Shown here piece by piece: positions 1 through 5,759 of a stretch of DNA of 5,759 nucleotides. The notes beneath the pieces are model-generated. The model saw only the letters and a list, made by a program, of their open reading frames with translations, made no database searches and was not told the origin of the DNA. The stretch's first letter is position 1; each line of letters opens with the position of its first letter. Position numbers and translations under genes: made by a program. The stretch comes from Bacteroidales bacterium (GTDB lineage Bacteria; Bacteroidota; Bacteroidia; Bacteroidales; WCHB1-69). The DNA lies in NCBI GenBank assembly GCA_016290715.1, contig JAEEUY010000154.1, positions 1 to 5,759 of the forward strand, given 5' to 3'.

Positions 1-1
1 C

Positions 2-1048
2 GATTCTGTCATTTTTAGAACGGGAACAAATATACAGGATGTCGATTTGGTTGCTTTCGGACAAAATGCCCACTTTATTGTGGCTGATCAAGGAAGTGGG
101 AGTTTGCGTTACAAAATCATCGCTCACGAGCATGAAACTGTCCGCTGGACTAACGACCTTCCTTACGTGGTTTACGGAGGATTTGCCGCCGTAGATTCTT
201 TAGGAACCCTGATTATTGAACCGGGCACAACCATCTATTTCCATAAAGGGGCTGGCATTTGGATTTATCGCTATGGAAACATCCAAGCGCAAGGAACACT
301 CGACCAGCCCATCACTTTCCGCGGCGACCAACTGAATAGCTGGTACGACACCGACTATAACCAATGGGATCGGATTTGGATCAATGAAGGAACCGTGGAT
401 AATATTTTTGAGAACTGTGTCATTCAGAATGCTTTTATCGGACTTCAGCTTGAATCTCTTTCTCAACGACTTAACAACCAAACGGTTATTAAAAATTCCA
501 TCATTAAAAACACTCATAATAGTGGGATTCTCGCCCGTAATAGCAAGTTGTATATGGAAAATTGCCAGGTTAGCAACAATGGCAATTGCAGTCTACAGCT
601 TCAGATTGGTGATTTTAACATCAAACACACTACAATAGCCAACTATTTTTCACAATCTGCCCGACCCAATCCGGCTTTATACATCAGTAATCTGTACTCG
701 AGTGAGCCTTACGATTTTATTGGGGAGGTGAACATTTCCATGGTGAACAGCATCGTATATGGCCTATCGGAAGAAGAATTTGCCATCTATGAGTATCAAA
801 GCGACCAAGCCCCCATCACAGCTGTTTTTGAGAATTGTTTGATTAAGAAAAAGAGTTCCATTTCTTCTTTCATCCAATGCATTCTCAATCAGAATCCGCT
901 TTTCACCAACAACAACCAGCAAGACTATACTTTGCAAAGTGGCTCACCGGCAATTGATGCCGGAAAAGTCGGTCTCAATATTTTCACCGACCTTAAAGGA
1001 AATCCGCGCGATGAACATCCCGATATAGGGGCGTATGAATATGAATAA
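2..1048 (+). CDS. Parallel beta-helix repeat surface protein, 3' part (5' end outside window)
   Basis: The reading frame is open from base 2, so the gene begins before the window; 348 residues are visible. Residues 60-110 contain a block typical of Bacteroidota beta-helix proteins (PYVVYGGFAAVDSLGTL, then IIEPGTTIYFHKGAGIWIY), followed by a QWDRIWINEG segment near 121-130. Residues 130-220 and 240-285 show short Asn/Ile/Val-rich coils such as IFENCVIQNAFIGLQL and VIKNSIIKNTHNSGI, as expected for rungs of a right-handed parallel beta-helix. The end resembles the 'choice-of-anchor Q' tail: NPLF, YTLQSGSPAIDAG, then GNPRDEHPDIGAYEYE up to the stop. Such proteins are usually exported and exposed at the cell surface, some as lipoproteins, but the N-terminus that would show this is missing. 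No catalytic residues can be assigned; polysaccharide binding or cleavage is possible but unsupported. The phosphatase gene follows closely on the same strand. Confidence 0.8.
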   Translation, partial: DSVIFRTGTNIQDVDLVAFGQNAHFIVADQGSGSLRYKIIAHEHETVRWTNDLPYVVYGGFAAVDSLGTLIIEPGTTIYFHKGAGIWIYRYGNIQAQGTLDQPITFRGDQLNSWYDTDYNQWDRIWINEGTVDNIFENCVIQNAFIGLQLESLSQRLNNQTVIKNSIIKNTHNSGILARNSKLYMENCQVSNNGNCSLQLQIGDFNIKHTTIANYFSQSARPNPALYISNLYSSEPYDFIGEVNISMVNSIVYGLSEEEFAIYEYQSDQAPITAVFENCLIKKKSSISSFIQCILNQNPLFTNNNQQDYTLQSGSPAIDAGKVGLNIFTDLKGNPRDEHPDIGAYEYE

Positions 1049-1073
1049 AATTGTGGTTTATTATTGTAAAAAA

Positions 1074-2171
1074 ATGAAGAAAAATCTTTTCATTCTTTTT
1101 TTCATATTTCTCATTTTCAGTTATTTATATGGACAAAAAGCACCTAAAAACGTGATTTTGCTCATTGGCGACGGAATGGGACCCGTGCAAGTAGAAGCAC
1201 TCTCCTACCTGAAATCGGGGAAGCCGGCAGTGATGACCCAGTTCCCCTACCACGGAATTTCAAACACCAACAATTTGAGGGATTCCATCACCGATTCAGC
1301 GGCGGGCGGCAGTGCACTCTCTACCGGGAAAAAGACCTTAAACGGCCATGTGGCCACCGATGAAAACGGCAATCCCAATGAAAACATTGTTGAGTGGGTA
1401 TCCCGTGAAAACAATATGGGGACTGGGATTATTGTTACCTCGCACATTACAGATGCCACCCCTGCGGCTTTCTATGCCCATGTGAATAGCCGTAAAGAGC
1501 ATGAAGAGATTGCCCGCCAACTGGTATTTTCAGATCTGGATTTTGTAGCGGGTGGCTACTTGAATTATTTTCTTCCTGAAGAGCGAAAAGACCACCTGAA
1601 TCTCTTGGATTCATTGGATATCAGAGGATTTACACTGAACACATCTATTGCAGAAATGAACAATGCCGTCGCTGCCAAGCCTTTTGTGATGTTGAGTGAA
1701 AAATACCCCCCAAAAGCAAGCGAAAGAGAAAGCTGGCTCCAGAACTGCATGTACAATGCCTTCGACTGCCTGACCCGCCACACCAATGGCTTCTTTTTGA
1801 TGGTGGAAGGCTCCCAAATTGATTGGGCGTGCCACGACAACGACTTTGACCACTTCGCAGATGAAATTTTAGAATTTGACAAAGCAGTGCAAATCGCCTA
1901 TGAATTTGCCATGGCCAACGATGAAACCTTAGTGGTTGTTACCGCCGACCACGAAACCGGCGGCATGTCGCTTGATCCTGCCATCAAAAAAGTCAAGAAA
2001 AAACTGGTCTCCCAAGAAGTGGGGAAATACGTAACTTGGGGTACAAAACGCCATACCGGGAAACCCGTAAATGTTTACGCCTTCGGTCCGGGGTCTGAAC
2101 TCTTTCAAGGGGAAATGGAAAATACTGATATCTATTTAAAAATTAAAAACTTATTGAACCGGAAGCATTAA
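1074..2171 (+). CDS. Secreted alkaline phosphatase, compact bacterial type
   Basis: This enzyme hydrolyses phosphate monoesters outside the cytoplasm using two zinc ions and one magnesium ion. Residues 1-20 form a signal peptide (MKKNLFILFF start, hydrophobic core, likely cleavage after LYG20). By comparison with E. coli PhoA, the visible active-site residues are metal ligand D33 in LIGDGMG, nucleophile S75 in TDSAAGGSALSTG, D127 and T129 in DATPAAFYAHV, phosphate-binding R140, E245/D250/H254 in EGSQIDWACH, D292-H293 in TADHETGG, and H327 in RHTGKPV. None is missing. Trp251 sits where E. coli has Lys328. At 365 residues it is about 100 shorter than E. coli PhoA and close to the compact marine and cold-adapted enzymes. 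In-frame ATGs also exist at 1035 and 1041, overlapping the previous gene's end; 1074 is preferred because it gives a standard Met-Lys-Lys signal peptide. It lies 25 bases after the beta-helix gene and 54 before the receptor gene, so co-transcription is plausible. No Pho box was recognised. Confidence 0.95.
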   Translation: MKKNLFILFFIFLIFSYLYGQKAPKNVILLIGDGMGPVQVEALSYLKSGKPAVMTQFPYHGISNTNNLRDSITDSAAGGSALSTGKKTLNGHVATDENGNPNENIVEWVSRENNMGTGIIVTSHITDATPAAFYAHVNSRKEHEEIARQLVFSDLDFVAGGYLNYFLPEERKDHLNLLDSLDIRGFTLNTSIAEMNNAVAAKPFVMLSEKYPPKASERESWLQNCMYNAFDCLTRHTNGFFLMVEGSQIDWACHDNDFDHFADEILEFDKAVQIAYEFAMANDETLVVVTADHETGGMSLDPAIKKVKKKLVSQEVGKYVTWGTKRHTGKPVNVYAFGPGSELFQGEMENTDIYLKIKNLLNRKH

Positions 2172-2225
2172 ACTTTATAAAATAAAAACAGTCTATTTTG
2201 CCTGTTTTCTAATTAATATATTCGT

Positions 2226-4751
2226 ATGCAACGACACCTTTTTACCATATTCATTTTTATATTTCTATTTTTTCATTTAACGACCTCCGCACAAAAAGAA
2301 GATTCCAAACTCGCCACAAGTACAACAGGAGCAACCATCGGCAAAATGGTGGATGGGAACGGTCAACCGATTGCATTTGCCACAATCTATGTGCTTGATG
2401 CCCAAGATTCTGTCCCCAATGCTTACGGCATTACCGATGAAAATGGAAAGTTCACCATTTCTGCCATCCCTTTTGGGAAGCATATTTTAAAGATAGACTA
2501 TATTGGCTACCGGACACTCTACACCTCCCCTTTCAGCATCAGCAAAGAGAATCCTGTCTTCCGCATGCAGCCCATTAAATTGACAGAAAAGGTTACCATG
2601 TTGGGAAATGTTGAAATCAGAGCGGAAAGGGAAATGCTGCAAAGCAATCTTGATAAAAAAGTATTTAATGTTGAAAATAGCATCACCACTGACGGGGCGA
2701 CTGCAGTGGAAGTTTTGGAAGAAATTCCGTCTATTGATGTGGATTTGGATGGCAATGTTACCTTACGAGGCAGCGAAAATGTTACTATTCTGGTTGATGG
2801 ACGTCCCACCCACCTGACACTTGAACAGATTCCCGCCAACATGATAGAAAGTATTGAAGTCATCACCAACCCTTCCGCTCGGTTGGAACCCGATGGTATG
2901 TCCGGAATCTTAAATGTAGTGCTGAAAAAGGAACGCAAAAAAGGATTTAATGGAATGGTCAGCTTACGCAGCGGTCTCTACTTTTTTGACAAAAAGCCCA
3001 ATTTTGGAAATGGAAGCGGAAATATCAGTTTAAACTACAGTTACAAGAAAATCAACCTCTTCATCAACTACGATGCACGATATTTTGGGCGTAAAAGTGG
3101 TGGCAACATTGAGCGTGATTCATGGTTCGGCAACGACACCATGCACATTTCACAGGACAACCTCAACCGCAACGGCGGATGGTCGCATAACGTCCAAGGC
3201 GGGATTGACTGGTTCATTAATAAAAAAAACACCTTAGGCCTGACTCTGGGATACAATTATCATAAGCGGCAAGGCGACAACACCCTATCCGTTGTCAATG
3301 ACAGCATTCTCTCAAAAGAGCACATCCCTTACGAGAACTATCTTCAAACTGCTACTGATCAGAATGTCAGACATAATTTCACCAGCAGTTTGAATTATAA
3401 AAAGACTTTTGAAACCAAAGGACAAGAACTGACGGCCGACCTGTTCTTTTCACAAAGAAATGGGAATGAGAAAGATACTACGACACAAGATTACCATTTC
3501 CCCACTTTCAGACCCTCTATTTTCCAAAAAACAACGACAAAAGACCGGAATCTGACCAGTACCGCACAAGTGGATTTTGTTACCCCTGTGGGAAAAGGAG
3601 GCCGCATTGAAACGGGATATAAATTATCCTACCGTTCTATTGGTCAGGATTATAAATACTACACGGGGAACGACACCTTACCTTTGACTCAGGATTTTAC
3701 CCGCAGCAACCATTTCGTTTTCTCCGAAATCATCAATGCTGCCTATTTTATATACTCCAACACTTTCTGGAATAAACTGAAAATCCAATTAGGATTGCGT
3801 GGTGAAATTGCCAACACCAAATCCGATTTAAAATCACAGGATACCATTTACCGGAAAAACTATTACAATTTGTTTCCGACTGCCCATATCCGTTATGACA
3901 TCAACGATCAGCACTCCATCCAATTTAGCTATTCGCGCCGCGTAACCCGTCCCAGCATCTGGCAGTTAAATCCCTTTATGAATGTATCGGACAAGCTGAA
4001 CAGAAGAGCCGGGAATCCCAATCTGATGCCTGAATTTGTCAATTCCTTTGAATTAGGATACCTGATGAATATCAAGAAAACATCCTTAAATATTACAGCC
4101 TACTATCGTCAACGCAACAATATTATCAGTCGCTACACCGAAATGTTCCAGGATTCTATTGATAACGAATGGGTTACCTATACATTGACCACCTATCAGA
4201 ACTTGAAGAAGAGTCAGAATTTTGGCATTGAACTTGTTTTTGGCCAGCAGTTATGGAAATTCTGGAAGATTTCATTAAGCGGCAGTTTTTACCGTTTAAT
4301 CATTGACAGCGAGGACAAGATAGATGAAAACCTAACCCGAGACTGGACATGGAATGCACGGTTGAACCAAACATTTTCATTGCCCAAAGATTGGGATTTG
4401 CAACTAAACTGCCGTTATCGGGCACCTTCACTGACCACTGGCAGCATGGGCTGGGGAACTGGCGGCGTTGGACAAGGGAAGCGATCTGGAAACTACTCCA
4501 TTGACATCGGTGTGAAAAAATCATTCCTCAACAAATCGCTCGTCTTGAGTTTGAACACCAGAAACCTCATCAGTTCCTACCGCACCAAAGTACATACATA
4601 TTCCTATCGCCAGTACAACGGTTACGATGCATATAGCATTCGACAAAATAGTCGTATAAATATTTCTTTATCAATTAGTTATAAAATAAACAACTATAAA
4701 AAACGTCCTGTAAAAACCATTGGCGACGATGAAGGTGAGGATATGGAATAA
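2226..4751 (+). CDS. Outer-membrane beta-barrel receptor, TonB-dependent type with carboxypeptidase-regulatory-like domain
   Basis: The 841-residue product has a signal peptide at 1-22 (very Phe/Ile-rich core, likely cleavage at TTSA|QK). Residues 37-118 form a carboxypeptidase-regulatory-like beta-sandwich (GKMVDGNGQPIAFATIYV, GITDENGKFTISAIPFGKH, DYIGYRTL). Residues 120-236 form a plug domain with NVTLRGSENVTILVDGRP and the IESIEVITNPSA / GMSGILNVVLKK segments characteristic of TonB-dependent receptors. From about 240 to 821 there are alternating aromatic-rich beta-strands of an outer-membrane barrel, with the family-like stretch FSYSRRVTRPSIWQLNPF near 570-587. This fits the Bacteroidota 'outer membrane beta-barrel family' (OMP_b-brl_3 type) rather than a classic SusC, and no SusD partner is adjacent. 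The last strand is followed by a 20-residue charged tail ending in GDDEGEDME. Members import bulky nutrients, but the substrate cannot be read here. An in-frame TAA at 2214 makes ATG 2226 the first possible ATG. Confidence 0.9.
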   Translation: MQRHLFTIFIFIFLFFHLTTSAQKEDSKLATSTTGATIGKMVDGNGQPIAFATIYVLDAQDSVPNAYGITDENGKFTISAIPFGKHILKIDYIGYRTLYTSPFSISKENPVFRMQPIKLTEKVTMLGNVEIRAEREMLQSNLDKKVFNVENSITTDGATAVEVLEEIPSIDVDLDGNVTLRGSENVTILVDGRPTHLTLEQIPANMIESIEVITNPSARLEPDGMSGILNVVLKKERKKGFNGMVSLRSGLYFFDKKPNFGNGSGNISLNYSYKKINLFINYDARYFGRKSGGNIERDSWFGNDTMHISQDNLNRNGGWSHNVQGGIDWFINKKNTLGLTLGYNYHKRQGDNTLSVVNDSILSKEHIPYENYLQTATDQNVRHNFTSSLNYKKTFETKGQELTADLFFSQRNGNEKDTTTQDYHFPTFRPSIFQKTTTKDRNLTSTAQVDFVTPVGKGGRIETGYKLSYRSIGQDYKYYTGNDTLPLTQDFTRSNHFVFSEIINAAYFIYSNTFWNKLKIQLGLRGEIANTKSDLKSQDTIYRKNYYNLFPTAHIRYDINDQHSIQFSYSRRVTRPSIWQLNPFMNVSDKLNRRAGNPNLMPEFVNSFELGYLMNIKKTSLNITAYYRQRNNIISRYTEMFQDSIDNEWVTYTLTTYQNLKKSQNFGIELVFGQQLWKFWKISLSGSFYRLIIDSEDKIDENLTRDWTWNARLNQTFSLPKDWDLQLNCRYRAPSLTTGSMGWGTGGVGQGKRSGNYSIDIGVKKSFLNKSLVLSLNTRNLISSYRTKVHTYSYRQYNGYDAYSIRQNSRINISLSISYKINNYKKRPVKTIGDDEGEDME

Positions 4752-4762
4752 CGGGATTTTCT

Positions 4763-4785
4763 CATTTTTTGGGGTCAAAAAAATG
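4763..4785. repeat. Inverted repeat with A/T stem just after the receptor gene
   Basis: CATTTTTTG at 4763-4771 and CAAAAAAATG at 4776-4785 are reverse complements apart from one extra A, with a GGGT loop. It lies 11 bases after the receptor stop codon, where a terminator would be expected. The stem is almost all A:T and no T-run follows it on either strand, so it is not a standard intrinsic terminator. Its role as a transcript-end structure is a weak inference. Confidence 0.4.
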
Positions 4786-4802
4786 GCACTACTAACTTAC
4801 TA

Positions 4803-4835
4803 ACAGTGTATATTTTTCCAAATATCTCATACTGT
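4803..4835. repeat. Nested inverted repeat upstream of dnaB
   Basis: The outer arms ACAGT (4803-4807) and ACTGT (4831-4835) enclose inner arms ATATTT (4810-4815) and AAATAT (4820-4825) around a TTCC loop. Unequal unpaired bases (2 on the left, 5 on the right) separate the two stems. A run of nine T begins about 20 bases downstream, too far for a typical intrinsic terminator. It could be a weak terminator, an operator or chance in AT-rich sequence. Confidence 0.3.
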
Positions 4836-4896
4836 AAAAGATAGCAAAAAATGTGTTTTTTTTTCAACAAGGCGAGGATGTCCGAACAGAAAAAGG

Positions 4897-4904
4897 TATC
4901 TTTG
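4897..4904 (+). promoter_or_regulatory. Probable -7 promoter element for dnaB
   Basis: TATCTTTG matches the Bacteroidota primary sigma factor consensus TAnnTTTG exactly. Transcription would begin near 4911, giving an AT-rich leader of roughly 65 bases before the dnaB ATG at 4975. I do not see a good -33 TTG element at the expected spacing (around 4873-4877), which lowers confidence. No Shine-Dalgarno sequence precedes the ATG; the leader is A-rich, as is usual in this phylum. Confidence 0.45.
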
Positions 4905-4974
4905 CCACATAAAGATTATTCCCAAATATTTCTTTTAAACCATTGATTAAAAAACACATAAAACTATTACCTTT

Positions 4975-5759
4975 ATGCCTAACGAACCTTTTATTGGTCA
5001 AAAAACAGAAAAGAAATTCTCGTACAATTCCATTGAAGCCGCACTCGGGAACACAGGCAAAATCATTCCCCAAGCCCTGAATTTTGAGAAAGCGGTATTA
5101 GGAGCATTGATGATTGACAAAGATGCCATCACCAATGTTGTGGATTCATTGCGGGCCAACATGTTCTACAAAGAATCCCACCAAGCGATTTACGAAGCCA
5201 TCTTCCAATTGTTTCGTGCCGACGAACCCATTGATTTGTTAACTGTTGCGGACCAATTAAGGGCAAATAAGAAATTAGAGTTTGCCGGTGGGGCGGCCTA
5301 CTTGTCGATGCTTACCAACCAGGTGGCTTCTGCTGCCAACATAGAATATCATTCGCGCATCATCATGGAGCGGTATGTTCTCCGTCAACTGATCTCTATT
5401 TGCGGTGACATTTCCAAACAGGCATACGATGAGCCTAAGGATGTGATGGATGTTTTAGACAAGGCTGAAACAGAATTATTCAATATTATTGAGAACAATT
5501 TTAGTCGCGAAAGCAAATTGTTAAGTACGGTAGTTCGAACGACCTTCGAGGAGTTAAAAGCCAAACAAACCGATGAAGAGGGAGCATATAGTGTTCGTTC
5601 CGGCTTGCGTATGTTAGATGAGAAGACAGGCGGGTGGCAGAATTCCGACCTTATCATCCTTGCCGCGCGTCCCGGAATGGGTAAAACCTCCTTTGTACTC
5701 TCTATCGCACGAAATGCCGCCATTGAATTTGACAAGAAAGTGGCCTTCTTCTCCCTTGA
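4975..5759 (+). CDS. dnaB: Replicative DNA helicase DnaB, N-terminal part (3' end outside window)
   Basis: This is the hexameric 5'-3' helicase that unwinds DNA at the replication fork and recruits primase. The visible 261 residues have a non-conserved N-terminal stretch (1-31), then the DnaB N-terminal helical domain, beginning PQALNFEKAVLGALMID at 32-48 and continuing with MFYKESHQAIYEAI, EPIDLLTVADQL and LTNQVASAANIEYHSRII (113-130). A linker region follows, ending in VRSGLRMLDEKTGGWQNSDL, where the RecA-like ATPase domain starts. The Walker A motif is ARPGMGKTS at 231-239 with K237 and T238. The fragment stops at AFFSL just before the expected Glu of the SLEM motif; the remaining two bases, GA, fit a Glu codon. 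Family members are usually about 450-530 residues, so roughly half is missing. An in-frame TAA at 4948 makes ATG 4975 the first possible ATG. The TGA seen in the last three bases is out of frame, so there is no sign of a break. Confidence 0.96.
   Translation, partial: MPNEPFIGQKTEKKFSYNSIEAALGNTGKIIPQALNFEKAVLGALMIDKDAITNVVDSLRANMFYKESHQAIYEAIFQLFRADEPIDLLTVADQLRANKKLEFAGGAAYLSMLTNQVASAANIEYHSRIIMERYVLRQLISICGDISKQAYDEPKDVMDVLDKAETELFNIIENNFSRESKLLSTVVRTTFEELKAKQTDEEGAYSVRSGLRMLDEKTGGWQNSDLIILAARPGMGKTSFVLSIARNAAIEFDKKVAFFSL

Larger units (their letters stand above)
4752..4974. other. AT-rich intergenic region between receptor gene and dnaB
   Basis: This 223-base gap is clearly richer in A and T than the flanking genes. 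It holds an A/T-stem inverted repeat (4763-4785), a direct repeat of TACTAAC (4790-4796 and 4798-4804), a nested inverted repeat (4803-4835), a run of nine T (4856-4864) and a Bacteroidota -7 promoter motif (4897-4904). I see no tRNA, rRNA or convincing protein gene in it. It probably contains the end of the receptor transcript and the start of the dnaB transcript. Confidence 0.7.

Noticed and set aside
47..1048. TTG at 47 as the start of the beta-helix protein
   Set aside because: The same frame is open back to base 2 with family-like sequence (DSVIFRTGTNIQDVDL), so the gene is cut by the window edge and the TTG encodes an internal Leu.
2194..2200. TATTTTG upstream of the receptor gene as a -7 promoter element
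   Set aside because: It is one base short of TAnnTTTG and has no clear TTG partner at the right distance; co-transcription with the phosphatase gene is at least as likely.
2519..2938. 139-codon antisense ORF within the receptor gene
   Set aside because: It lies opposite the well-conserved plug-domain coding sequence, has low-complexity Ser/Thr-rich composition and no family resemblance; it is a shadow of the real gene.
2226..4751. SusC/SusD polysaccharide-utilisation locus
   Set aside because: There is no SusD-like gene, glycosidase or regulator in the window, and the receptor looks like the non-SusC outer-membrane beta-barrel family.
4851..4946. Small + strand ORF of 31 codons (MCFFFNKARM...) or its shorter form from ATG 4878, which has a purine-rich GGCGAGG just before it
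   Set aside because: It overlaps the probable dnaB -7 promoter motif, has no recognisable motif, and its first part is encoded by the T-run; it looks like chance.
5385..5735. 116-codon antisense ORF opposite dnaB
   Set aside because: It is complementary to unmistakable DnaB coding sequence including Walker A, and its translation resembles no family I recognise.
5757..5759. Terminal TGA as a stop codon of dnaB
   Set aside because: It is out of frame; the dnaB frame ends with a complete Leu codon at 5755-5757 followed by GA, consistent with the Glu of the SLE motif.

Overview
The window looks like a piece of a Bacteroidota (Bacteroidetes) chromosome. The evidence is an outer-membrane receptor with a carboxypeptidase-regulatory-like N-terminal extension, a parallel beta-helix surface protein ending in a 'choice-of-anchor Q'-like tail, AT-rich gene leaders without clear Shine-Dalgarno sequences, and a Bacteroidota-type -7 motif (TAnnTTTG) upstream of the last gene. 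I cannot name a genus from this sequence.

Layout, all on the + strand: (1) 2-1048, the 3' part of a beta-helix repeat protein whose start lies before the window; (2) 1074-2171, a compact secreted alkaline phosphatase with its metal and catalytic residues intact; (3) 2226-4751, an 841-residue outer-membrane beta-barrel receptor with carboxypeptidase-regulatory-like and plug domains; (4) 4752-4974, an AT-rich intergenic stretch with small inverted and direct repeats and a probable promoter; (5) 4975 to the window end, the first 261 codons of the replicative DNA helicase gene dnaB, which runs off the edge. No stop codon occurs in the visible dnaB frame.

The first three genes are tightly spaced (25 and 54 bases with the chosen starts) and all encode exported or envelope proteins, so they may be co-transcribed. 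A phosphatase next to an outer-membrane receptor could serve phosphate or organophosphate scavenging, but this rests on proximity alone. The helicase is a housekeeping gene, set apart by the largest gap and its own likely promoter.

I see no RNA gene, CRISPR array, insertion sequence, phage gene or defence system. The window looks largely ordinary. The points most worth a second look are the phosphatase active-site combination, its start codon, and the repeats upstream of dnaB.
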